64,000 bases of DNA from Pectinophora gossypiella (lineage: Eukaryota > Arthropoda > Insecta > Lepidoptera > Gelechiidae), in contig NC_065419.1 of NCBI RefSeq assembly GCF_024362695.1, forward strand, positions 62,678 through 126,677. The letters are read 5' to 3'. Below, in pieces: positions 1-10,915 of the stretch. Both the position numbers and the translations under genes were made by a program. Positions within the stretch are counted from its first letter, which is position 1, and every line of letters begins with the position of its first letter. The notes under the pieces are model-generated. The model saw only the letters and a program-made list of their open reading frames with translations. It was not told where the DNA came from and searched no databases.

Positions 1-672
1 GTCACTTTATATTATCATAATTCTAGAGATCGTTGAGCCAATCTGGTATTGAATGACAGGACCGAAGCTGTTCTTGAATTCAATGACGACTCGCGCCAAT
101 CTGGATAGAATTTCTGATATTTTCGTATGGTACTTTGTGGGTCTCAAATTATATTATCACTTTAAGTATATCATAATTCTAGAGATCGTTGAGCCAATCT
201 GGTATTGAATGACAGGACCGAAGCTGTTCCTGAATTCAATGACGACTCGCGCCAATCTGGATAGAATTTCTGATATTTTCGTATGGCACTTTGTGAGTCT
301 CAATTATATTATCACTTTATGTCATAATTCTAGAGTTCGTTGAGCCAATCTGGTATTAAATGACAGGACCGAAGCTGTTCTTGAATTCAATGACGACTCG
401 CGCCAATCTGGATAGAATTTCTGATATTTTCGTATGGCACTTTGTGAGTCTCAATTATATTATCACTTTATGTCATAATTCTAGAGATCGTTGAGCCAAT
501 CTGGTATTAAATGACAGGACCGAAGCTGTTCTTGAATTCAATGACGACTCGCGCCAATCTGGATAGAATTTCTGATATTTTCGTATGGTACTTTGTGAGT
601 CTCAAATTATATTATCACTTTATGTCATAATTCTGGAGATCGTTGAGCCAATCTGGTATTGGATGACAGGAC
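1..672. repeat. Tandem array, ~151-156 bp unit, about 4.4 copies
   Basis: The anchor 'TCATAATTCTAGAGATCGTT' recurs (with single changes) near positions 15, 171, 322, 473 and 625, giving spacings of 156, 151, 151 and 152 bp. Copies are nearly identical and differ by a few substitutions and one short insertion. Each unit holds two related half-motifs, 'GAGCCAATCTGG' and 'GCGCCAATCTGG', so the unit may itself be an old duplication. The array runs off the left edge and stops abruptly at about 672, inside a unit. Satellite or minisatellite DNA; no coding potential seen. Confidence 0.97.
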
Positions 673-883
673 AGCAAATTGTATAGAGACATGAAGCAAT
701 CTGCTAATGAATTTGACTTACAGGAAAAAACTTGATTCGAACACGGACAGACCAAAATAATTTTCTAAGTGATATTATACTTGTGATATTAAATACAGTG
801 ATATGAAATCCCATGATGACTCGAGCTATACTGGTGAGTGTTGTAGTTGCTAACCAATTGATCGTAATATTAAGAACCATCGA

Positions 884-1091
884 TGTTATTGGGTATTTCT
901 AGACCATCGAAGTGAAGGGATTCGCGAAAATGTTCTTGGGCATTCTAGACCATCGAAGTGAAGGGATCCGCGAGAGCGCGCGCGATAGCGCGTTGGCGCT
1001 CGAGCGATCCGACTGAACGAAGATGGTCTAGAATGCCCAATAACATTTTCGCGAATCCCTTCACTTCGATGGTCTAGAATGCCCAATAACA
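884..1091. mobile_element. Fold-back element built of inverted and direct repeats
   Basis: The left arm (884-954) matches the reverse complement of the right arm (1022-1091) almost perfectly; both ends read 'TGTTATTGGG' inward. In the left arm a ~47 bp direct repeat containing 'CTAGACCATCGAAGTGAAGG' starts at 884 and again at 931; the right arm ends with two copies of 'GATGGTCTAGAATGCCCAAT'. The middle is GC-rich ('GCGCGCGCGATAGCGCG'). This fits a MITE or fold-back element. No clear target-site duplication was found, so the transposon class is open. Confidence 0.85.
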
Positions 1092-2120
1092 TACTACTTA
1101 TATAAATAAGTGAAGGTAGAGGACGTAATATAATCTGTGGCAGTGGGACGACAAAATGAGATTAATAGGGTCGCCGGCGGCATGGCCGCACACCGCACGC
1201 CGGAGGGCCGCGCGCGGCCGCCCGCAGAAGCGCCCGCTCTCGCGGTAATCCGGGCGAAGCTGTCACGTGCGCACTTGTGGAGACCTCCGCATCTTTTCCG
1301 CAAATGAAAAACGTTCTTAATTTGTTTCCCGATGTCGAGGAGCCTGTCAACAATTATATGCCTCCACTCGATACTGTAATGCGAGATGCGACTCTTGAAT
1401 TTATTTTAATGTATGTGAGCGGAGTGATCATGAATAAGTAATAAGTAACGGAATGCAGGAAAGTTTCAGCTGAACCGCTGGAAGTTGGCGCAAGTTTGAC
1501 TAGTTGTAGGTTTCGGAATACGTAATTCGTCAGGTGATGTTAACTAATTTGTAGACGAGAGACACAAGCAGTGCCGTAGAATAAATAAACACGTATAGAG
1601 CGGACACTCTCCGCGCCGCCCCGGTAAGTAGTCGTGCCGAGACAGCTTAGCCTCATCCCCCCGCTGGGTTTCACTTTCAAGTCATCAAGTAAGGGAGCGC
1701 GCGCCGACTGTCTGTCCCGCTCACACTTATGCGGTAAGCTGGCGCACGGTAAGAACGAGATTTTTGTATGGAGTGTCCGGGGTGTGGCGGAGCGCTGTGA
1801 TCCACTAGCCGGAGTGGCGCCGGCCGCGGCCGGCTGTAATCCGGGTCTCATCAGGTCTCTCACCAGGTACCTTGCAAGGCTTTAACTTCTAATAGGTTTA
1901 GTTCGTCTTCAATATGTTCATGAGATTATATTGTATTTGAAATAGATATACAAAATATGACGCTGTAAGATACTTGACCATTGCCTAGACGTTGGCAAAA
2001 ATATATCATCAAAGGTCTTACGAGTGTCATAATATTATGAGATTAAAGAGGTCTCGCCTGCACGTAGTGCTGACAAGTATTCATAAAAGCCTTCCGAAAT
2101 AGAGTTTTCTTTACGCAAAA
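1092..2120. other. Gene-free DNA with CpG-rich islets
   Basis: No supportable gene. CpG-rich islets lie near 1170-1260 and 1600-1850 in otherwise AT-rich sequence. The open frames here overlap one another on both strands, have no recognisable domain and are a by-product of high GC. An unmethylated CpG islet or regulatory element is possible but unproven. Confidence 0.5.
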
Positions 2121-2200
2121 TTCGCGAGTGTCTCGGCTCGAGAAGGTGAACATAAGAGTCGTTAAACGTTTCTCAGAGAAAGATGTGCGTTGGACGAGGC
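2121..2200 (-). repeat. Unclassified short repeat R1, copy 1
   Basis: The reverse complement of this stretch matches 41360-41444 over about 70-80 bp with only scattered differences, including an exact core 'ACGTTTAACGACTCTTATGT' and a shared 'GAGACACTCGCGAA' end and 'GCCTCGTC' start. It has no terminal repeats, promoter boxes or A-tail and resembles none of the other families here. It could be a duplicated conserved element, a small RNA-like sequence or an unknown repeat. Confidence 0.8.
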
Positions 2201-2225
2201 GGGGCGGGGCGGGGCGGGGCGGGGC
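2201..2225 (+). repeat. (GGGGC)5 microsatellite
   Basis: Five perfect GGGGC units directly follow repeat R1 copy 1. Runs of four G make it a candidate G-quadruplex on this strand. Confidence 0.97.
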
Positions 2226-2621
2226 AGCGCCGCTGCAGCTCACACTCGACGGATATACTCGCGGTACAAGACTGACATCTCATACCTGTCTTAGCTAACA
2301 GAAACGCTGGATAGTTATAATGCAACTCAACATTTGTGGTACAGTGCCAGAGATTCAACGACCTCGATCGACACCTTTGAATTCGTTTATTAATTTCCAA
2401 ACTATTTTAAATCTTAGCGGTTTTATTCATGTTTGCTTGTCACTTACCTTCAAGTGAAATTGTGGCTCAAGGTATACACTACAGCGTATTTAAGTTATGA
2501 ACGATATCAGAATCTGTGTGAAATGCTAAATAGATACATTTTAAACTTGCACAAAGCATTCATTTTGATGCATATAGTTAGGAATGGCACTGTAAGGATA
2601 ATGTCTAGTACCGTCGACGTG

Positions 2622-2670
2622 TCGCCAGTGGGTGCCGGGTTCGAGTCTCGGTGCGTACCGAGACTCGTCA
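2622..2670 (+). repeat. tRNA-like B box in a hairpin (SINE remnant)
   Basis: 'GGGTTCGAGTCTCGG' resembles a polymerase III B box and is followed by its own inverted copy: 2642-2667 forms an 11 bp perfect stem with loop GCGT. No good A box is seen upstream, so this is a SINE head remnant or chance match, not a tRNA gene. Confidence 0.45.
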
Positions 2671-2867
2671 CTTGACCACGCAGCACTCGCGTTGAATAAC
2701 AAACAGAAGGTTTCAATCTCTTCGCAGGCTGTATACACATTTATAAGGCATCGGGCATTCATGTCACATTTAAGAAGGGTTCACTTTTGTAAATATGAAT
2801 GTTTTGTGTCGTACTGATTCATATTTGCTTCTGTTTTCAGAAAAAAAGTTCTTAACATTTCAGTAAA

Positions 2868-2945
2868 ATGAGTGTTCCTGGCCTGTGCCCAGCAGTGGGA
2901 CGTATATAGGTTATTTATGTTATGTTATGTTATGAGTGTTCCTGG
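2868..2945 (+). mobile_element. 50 bp retroposon 3' end with 14 bp target-site duplication
   Basis: The repeat 'ATGAGTGTTCCTGG' occurs at 2868-2881 and 2932-2945. Between them is only ~50 bp, beginning 'CCTGTGCCCAGCAGTGGGAC', carrying 'GTATATAGG' and ending in (TTATG)n. This is the 3' terminus of a common lepidopteran retroposon, 5'-truncated almost completely. Related 3' ends sit at 25231-25323, 36690-36755 and 37876-37932. Confidence 0.93.
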
Positions 2946-5135
2946 AATTTATCAAATAAAAGCAGACAATTTGTATAAGTACCTATTTTAATTGAATTAT
3001 TATTCACGTCAGTGAACTCTGTTGCAAATGGATGTGTAACTATAACAATTAGAAAATGATTCAGCAGTTTGGTCGGTGGCTCGTCACAAAAAGAGAAGAT
3101 TTTTATGACATAAGTTATGTTTGGACTTGGGAATAAACTGATGTATATTTAAGTCTACTTTTACCAAGACTACAAGCGTGTCTAAACAGTGTTATGGCCG
3201 GCGGCGGTATCACCGGAGTCACGACGCTGCGATGTTTGTCCAGGTCGCGAGCTGTGGGCACTGAACTGTTGTCCTGTCATTGACATGTGCTTTACGAATA
3301 CTTTAAATGATTAAAAGGTGTAACAAAGCGATTGAGAAAATTTAGGTTATGTAACATAAATGATAAGTGTACTTTGTATTTACCTGTAACTAACGTGATT
3401 GCGAACTAACGTGATAATACCACGCGAACATGAACAACCATTAGTGCAGAAACAATGGTGTTAATATTTGGTCGATACTACAGGATGTGGCAATACGGAC
3501 GGATTGCCGTTGGATTTAGATAACGAGCGGCATGTTACTTTACAGAGTGCGTGCAGATGTTGCGAGCTCGGCGATGGCGTGTGACGTGTGTGCGCCGGCG
3601 GTGGAGTTAAACTGTGTCGTGCCGGCGGGGCCGCTCTGTCCCGTGTGTCCCGCGGATGTACGGACGGACGGCGACGGTAATATTGGTCGATTCTATTACC
3701 GACATATTGACAAACGACCGCAGCCTGCCGCACTAACATGTCATAATATATATTCCCGCTAAAAATATTATGATAATATCTCCCGCTTTTATTACTTAAT
3801 AGAAGTGTTTGACTTATGTTTATGGTTCTAAACGATGCGAGATGTTGGATATACAGTAGCAAGTAAGTACCTATATACCTGTAAGTATACACCTATGTAG
3901 GCAATGAATAAATAAAGTCTCGGGTTTGAAAAGTATAACACTAAGGCAAAGATTACAACAACTATAAAGCCCCCGCCGCTGGGCCGCCCCCGCTCCCCGC
4001 CGCTCCCCGCCGACGCCGCTCGAGACGGCGAACGATTTCAGCTGTGATTAATACCAAATTGTCGAATTGTCAAAACGAAACAGATGAAATATTTCCTTTC
4101 AAATGGAAATTGGAGTGAACAACAGACAAATCATTATTGTTGCCGAAATGAAAGCCCGTTCTAATTGTTAATTTCTTTGAGTATTTCAGGGAACCGAAGT
4201 AGCGTGGGCCGCTGCGCTTTTGATCTCAAACAAGTTGTCGATGGTGTTTGGTCAATTGGGCGACGTTTTGTTTAGTTAGCTCACGAGAATAAGCGTACAA
4301 AAATATTTCTATTTGGAATCTTCGTTTGTGTGAGTGTTTCTAAGCAATGATCGCACCTGACTTGCACCTCACTCCCCACGATAGTCACGTGTGTTCAGCA
4401 CACGTGAGGGAAATTAATTGAAGACACCAGATGAAGCCGTCAGCGTATGACGGAGTGGAGACAATGTGGCGCGAGCAGCTGCGGCCGCTGACAAATTAAA
4501 ATATTTCGGCGCGACGTGACGCGACCCGAACATTGTCTTTTAGATACACGGTGACGTTCTACCGTATTCATTCAGCGTTCGTTATGGCAATACTTCCCCG
4601 ACCTTCATAACGATAAAAAGTTACATCGAGTTCTGTATCTATATCTGAACGTACACCCGCATGAAGCGGTGAACAACGTCGCCCTACGCAAGTTATAACG
4701 ACCGCCAACTACGGCCGGTTACAGAGTTCATCCCGCGGCCCCTTTACCGTCTTAATGGTATATCGAAACTTTCGATAGAGTTAGTGCCTCTATTGCCGGA
4801 AACTTCCTGCGTCGTCACAACAAAAATCCCACTTAAGCTCTGCCTTTCATTGTGCCACATCTAAATAACCATAAGTATCTGTTGCAAATCCCTTAAAGGC
4901 GAACCTACCAACTTCCTTGGCGTGTGCTGACTCACGCCACAGCCTACTCAACTCACTCGCGCTACGTTCCAGCGTCTCAATCTCTCGGAGGTTTCAGTCA
5001 GCGAAGATTGTAATCTATGGCAAAACCGCGAAACGACTGCGACTAAACTGAACTTAGTTGAACAAGAGTAATTTGGACAGTCGATATGTCGAAGGTGGTC
5101 TTTAAGACAGTTTGATTAGTTGAAAAGTTGAGCTT
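2946..5135. other. Gene-free DNA, AT-rich with GC islets
   Basis: No gene or clear repeat recognised. GC-rich islets occur at 3560-3690, 3965-4030 and 4460-4530. Open frames at 3461-3892 (minus) and 3532-3762 (plus) overlap on opposite strands across one islet and show no domain, so they were not called. Confidence 0.5.
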
Positions 5136-5169
5136 CCCCCCGCGGGGGGACGTAAGGGGGGACGAAGGG
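5136..5169 (+). repeat. G-rich palindromic stretch
   Basis: 'CCCCCCGCGGGGGG' at 5136-5149 is a near-palindrome. It is followed by more G runs in the pattern GGGGGGACG-TAA-GGGGGGACG. Similar 'GGGGGACG' strings occur at 39212-39240 and 44914-44952. Candidate G-quadruplex or hairpin; function unknown. Confidence 0.7.
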
Positions 5170-8100
5170 AGCGCTCGCGAATAAATCTCAGGAATTATCG
5201 GCAGCGAGTACGGCCCCTCTGCTGGTGCCATTCGAACACTGAAACAATTTCAATGCTCTCTTTGTAGCCGCGATCTTAACAGTTTGCGCTGTGAAGCTAT
5301 TGCATTCTTCGAGCAGGTTGCCGAGTTGAAGCGTACACACGACAAGTTTTAATGATGCACTATATTTTGCAGCTGTGTGCGGTGTAACTGTCTACTTGAA
5401 TAATCTGAGGCAGTCGTCTTACGTCGCGACGGGCGCGAGACGTTTGACAGGTGTAGGCGGCGCGTGTAGTGCGCTTAACGTGCAATAAGTAGCGCCGGCG
5501 CCAGCGGCCGCGGGCTGCGTGTTACATTATTCAGGGCTGTTCGCGGGAAACACTTGACACATATTGACGGCCGGATTTTTATGAATTCACACTATGAATC
5601 TCGAATTTGAACAAATTCAATTCTCTCTGCGGACTGCCAACTGAAATATTCATATGAAATTGTCTAGTACTTTATAAATAACGTCGGTTGTAATACCCGA
5701 ATTAGGGCCGTGAAGGGTGGCTGTTCAGTTTTGATTAAACCGGTTAAAGCTGAGTATGTCGGCTGAGCCGCTGGCTCCTTTATCTGCCCCCATTAATCTG
5801 AGATCGATGTCTAATAGTAATTTTCCATTCGGACGATCTAATCCGAGGCTGTGTAGCGTACATTATACACTAATTTGGGTCCGACCCTCGTCATATAATA
5901 GCGAGATAACGTTCCCTGCTAGTGATGCTCTCACGTATCGATAGTTACGACAACGCCACAAACCACAACACGCTAATTAATACAACCCGTCGTGTTGTTA
6001 CACCATTACAATTACAATAAATGATCACATAGTTTCGGTTTATTGTCATTTTTTCATTCTTATTATTAATTCTGACGCATAATGAAAAATTAAGGACATG
6101 ATTTGTGTATTTATTAACATTTAGTGCATATATTTTAACACGTAAAATAAGTAAGTTGCAACAATAACCTCCAGAATAATCGTCAAAGGGAATTACGGGT
6201 TACGTCACATACCGCCGAGGACACCCTTGTCGGGTGTCTGGGCTGCCACATGATGTTTTTCATGACCGCTCCAGAATTTGTCTCGCTAATAAATCAATGT
6301 ATCGTGTATGACACCACCGCTTGCTCGCGCGATCAGCGCCCGCTGACCCGCACATACAATCTACCAGATTAAAAGCAGCCGCCACTGGCTGCCCGGCGGG
6401 CGCCCGCCGCGACATCACTACGTAACACTTATACCTCTACATTGGCTTGAATAGAACTGTTGAATACATTCAGACCCAAACATTCATAGTGCTATGGAGA
6501 GTAAGATTTCAACAATTAAAGTTTGAAATTTCTGTTTATTTTTCATAAAGGCACGACATTAAAACCAATTGCTCGGTGCAACTGAAATTAATATCTACTA
6601 CACACTATTGCTCCCCGTATGACCGCATCTTCAAATCTAAGTTCGGTTTTGTGAGTCACGTTCTGAAGTGACTATAATAATTATGGCTCTGGTCTATTAC
6701 ATGGACTAATTATCGCCGGACACGGTGAAAAATATAACTACGGAATGATATCAAAAGCAGATCGTTCATTTATTTTCCACAATTCCACATAGAGGCTAAT
6801 CATTCCACTCCGAGAACTTATCTACGATCCACATTCACGGTTACGTATCGTATTAAGTACAGCGAAAACCACGTTAGCGCCTTTTTGAAAAATCTCAATC
6901 TCGATGTGACTTTCATTCACAAAACCTCGCAACAGACCCGCTAGGTTCGATATCGATAACAAAACTGTAGTCACAGTCAGTAGTTTTGTTGAAGAAAATA
7001 AGAATAATCACAATGTGATTTTGCATAAAGGCACTTACGGGGTCGTCATTTCAAGGTGACGGAATGAAGATTGTGGCGTCATATTTTTCTGAACATGGCA
7101 GCGTGTCTTTGGTCTGAATTACAGTTATTATCCCAATGTTATTCAAACGTGACTATATCTAATATACATGGCCGGTGCGTGTACCGTCACAGTGGTGCGT
7201 ATACGGTGGTTGTTATTTACGGCGGCGGCGCGGAACAAATTATTTTGGGCTTCAAAGGGCTGCAACTATGCGCGACTGCCGACTACCGAGCGCTAAGGGG
7301 CACACTACGCACGGCGGTATTGTGTTTACTTTGCAATATGTTATGCGGCAACTATTTGCCGTTCCAACGTAGTAATGTAATAACATAAATGTTATGGATT
7401 ATATTGTTATATACTAATCTTAATAATATTTTATAATCGTGTTTTGTAAACGATCTTGATGTGTCTGCTATAGTAGTCGAGTATAAGAGAGGGAATGTTT
7501 AAGTTGATCCCGTTGCTGGGCAGAAGTCTCTCCTTATGTCGCGGTTTTGAGCGAGCTCCATTCACAATCTCCGACGATAATCTAGATTATCACGCTTGGA
7601 ATATAATAAATAATTAAAAATCTGTTTTCAACAACGAATATCGGGAATAAGTACATGGTGTTCGTCATGCCATCAGTTCTAGACATACAATGAACCTGGC
7701 GCCGGCGCCGGCGGCGTGGTGGCGACGCAGTGAACTCTGTCAGGCGGCCGTTAGCGTTCGGTTTGTGTGCTCACGCTTTGTTAGCCGCTACACGTCCTCC
7801 ACCGCTCACGCCCCATGGGCCGGGAGTAATCGCGCGGAACTGATGCGTGAGCCCGTGACCCGCCACTCGCAATTAAAAGCTTCTGAACACAACATAAAAT
7901 GCGACTGATGCAATCGCGTACACCAACATGTGCTTTGATTGTTGATGCGCTCAATGACGGTGAACATTCTGTTATTATTAGACATTCCGTTATATCAGTG
8001 TGATTTAATGTATATTTGTGTTGTTTTAAATACCATAAAGGCACAATGCAAACAACGGCGGCGGCGCATTCCGCGTGAATATTCAAAGCGGGTGTCGTTG

Positions 8101-10814
8101 TGGCCACTAAAAATCAGTTTTCATATGAACACGTTTCCCGGCAAACGGTCGTTTTTACAAAAAATCACGCTCTGATTGCTCGTCGCTTGCCTCTGTTGCC
8201 GGCGTAGTGGCGTAGCATCGTAGCGGAGTGCTACGCGCTACGCGGCTACACGGCTTCGCGGCGCCTGTACAAACACGATTGGTATTGCACAAAGCGAATA
8301 TTTTGCGCCGCCACAGTGTAAAAATAAACTGTGAATAATATTGTTTGTGACGATAATAATATGCAAAATATTTTAAGCAAATCTGTTCTCGTTATAATAT
8401 TTGTACCCCGTCCGTGTATCGTGAAACATTACTCGCCAAAGAAATGACTCTTCTCACTTTTAGAATGAAAACGTGAAATAATTTGGTGAGTCATTTTCAT
8501 AATTTCGCGAAAGTAAGTTAGTAGAGAACACGGGGTGAAACGGAGGGTGTATGTCGCAGTGACAGAGCAAGTGAATGAAATGAGTCCTCGCGGCGGCTGG
8601 CTCCGCGGCGACTGCTCGCGAATATTACAATTGTGATGAATACAAAATGAATTTTGGGCATAATTGTGAAATTTCATTTCAAACTGGAGCGCCTATACTA
8701 ACATTTATTGTAAAAAACAGCAAAATTTGTGAGTAATATGGTTTATCACACTATTTAGCGATCAAGAGATGATAACTTTCGGAGTGACGAAATTTACATA
8801 ATGCAAGTCGATTAGTAGATATTTTCGCCACCATGTCATACACGTACGATAATTTATCGAAAAATTAATCGATTCAAAGAAAAGAAAGTGACTCTACTCG
8901 GAATCTAATTCTTCGTCTGCAGTGTACGCTTGAAAGAAGATAAAGATAATGAATAGTGCTTGTGAGTCCATCATAGCAGCATCATCTTCCGCCTCACAGT
9001 CATGATGACGCAGATGTTTCGATAATTTTTGCAGCATCTTGTCGCGGCGCCAATCATTTTAATTGCCCCCCCGTACAGGGTAGGCAGGGGGGCGGGGCCT
9101 CATTATCCCTCGGATTACTCCCGCCGTGAATATCTGACTTCCTTCCCCGAGTTAATGCATTCCGCACTCGCTCGTGATTACTCGCTGAACTTGACCCGCT
9201 CGGGACATCCCAGTGAGATGTTGTTGTCGTTATTACATTTTTGATTTTTAATTTTTCTTTTTTTTTCAACCCATTATTTTAGTTCTTTATTAAAACTTTT
9301 ATTATAAATTTATTATTGTTTATAATAAATATACTTCTCTGTCAATATAAATACAAATATTATTTATCATAATATTATTAATAAGTACACATTAAAATTT
9401 ATAAAGAATACGCGTCGGTCGATTGAACACGGATAGAATTGCAAAAGGTGGAAATTATTAATGTGACATTAGCGAGCACGCTTTATGTAACAATAATGGG
9501 TGCCTAGGTAATGACCGCGCTAATAACCAGAAGTAATTAGCGATCGGCTAGCAATTAACAATAAATGAAAGATGGCCCACCGATGGTGTTCGTCAGCGGC
9601 GCGACGGCGGCGGCGGGCGGGGGGCGGAATATTGCCGGCGCACGCGCTTCCATCATGCAATTATGGCCACCTCGGCGGCGAGTTATTACCGGAATTATCG
9701 CTATGAATTACTCGGGCGATGTTCCTCGTAATTGGCGTATATGAACGATCGCGTCATCCTTATGCGACTATATTTGAATAATAAGGTTTTTATAACTGTT
9801 ATTAAAAAAATACGGTCGGTTTTTATAATCTTCATTTGATGGTACGTATATTTTAGGGCTGACTGAACATAAATGTTTTATTAGTTAAGAAGAAGCAGTA
9901 AACATTAGAATATAATTTAATTTATATATTTTTTTTATTTTGTCTATTACAAAATAGATATACATGTAAGTATTCTGAACTCAACAGTGCGAAGAATCGT
10001 TCCATAGTTCGTAATATTATTGGCAAGGAAGTCTTTCCGGTAAGCTGGCCTCTCGTGAGGGTAGGCGCGGCCTGCTAAGTGGAGAAACATAGTAATCTAT
10101 GTGGCGACGAGATAACTAAAAAGCAATGGCGTAATGGATCGCGGCGCCGCCGCCGCAGGGTTGCCAGCAGCCGCTGTACGTAACGCACTCTTGAGCGGTA
10201 AATATGTATCGAGGTTGTGTGAGTGTAGACTTAGGATTAGACACTTGATAAATCTTAGAAGTTATTAATTTTTTGTACCTACGTTATAAAATGTTAATTT
10301 GTGGAACTTTTGTTTTTTAGAGCTATTGTTGAGATATTTTGAAGAGATTTTATTATTATTTATTTAAAAGGCTAAATTGTATTTCTAAGTATTCTTAGGA
10401 TAAGCTTGGTGTTGTTGAGAGTCTACACTCAATGTACAACGATATTGTACACATGCACGACATGAACTGAAACAAGTTATTATACTGAACCATTATCTCG
10501 GCAAGATCATAAGTTGTGATTAAAGAAGATCAGCGTAACAGCCCTGTTGGGACGCAGTGGCGTGATGGCAGCGTGCCAGCGATCGAGGCTCGTAAATACC
10601 TCGTAACGCCGCGCCAACGCGCGCGACGCCGCGCGCCGCCCGCCATCATCGCCGTCCCACGAGCACGCTGGTTGCTGTCCCACTGCTGGGACTCGTAATT
10701 GTTGCACCTTTTGTAAAGTGGTTAATAAAGAGATGCGGGTAGGTTTAGTTTCCAAACGAACAACTATTATTAATTACTGAAATTAAAGGCTAGGAACATT
10801 TAACCTTGGCGGGT
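5170..10814. other. Gene-free DNA with GC islets
   Basis: No supportable gene. Islets are visible at 5400-5530, 6330-6410, 7680-7830, 8190-8270 (degenerate GTAGC/CTACG runs), 9060-9110 (C7 then G6) and 9590-9680. 9240-9410 is strongly AT-rich. Sequence around 9585-9770, GC-rich with 'AATTATGG' and 'TAATTGG', resembles conserved non-coding elements, but this is an impression only. The minus frame 7781-8107 and the plus frame 7071-7388 have no recognisable product. Confidence 0.45.
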
Positions 10815-10915
10815 TGTTAGATCAGACAGGCAGTCGCTTAGATAGGTATGTAACGTACCTGTCAAATCTCCAGTATAGGCAAGTGGACCTCGTGAGGAAC
10901 GCGATGATGACGTTG
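10815..10915 (+). mobile_element. Retroposon 3' end, family D (degraded)
   Basis: 'AGGCAGTCGCTT', 'CCTGTCAAATCTCCAGTATA' and 'GGCAAGTGGACC' line up in order with the copy at 62092-62190. Family D is a 3' tail known to me from lepidopteran retroposons. This copy is diverged and no target-site duplication was found. Confidence 0.65.

Noticed and set aside
1540..1885. Opposed open frames of 107 and 83 codons
   Set aside because: They overlap on opposite strands across a GC-rich islet, show no domain and have no splice or promoter context.
3461..3892. 143-codon minus-strand frame
   Set aside because: Low-complexity Pro/His/Ser-rich translation over a GC islet; no family resemblance.
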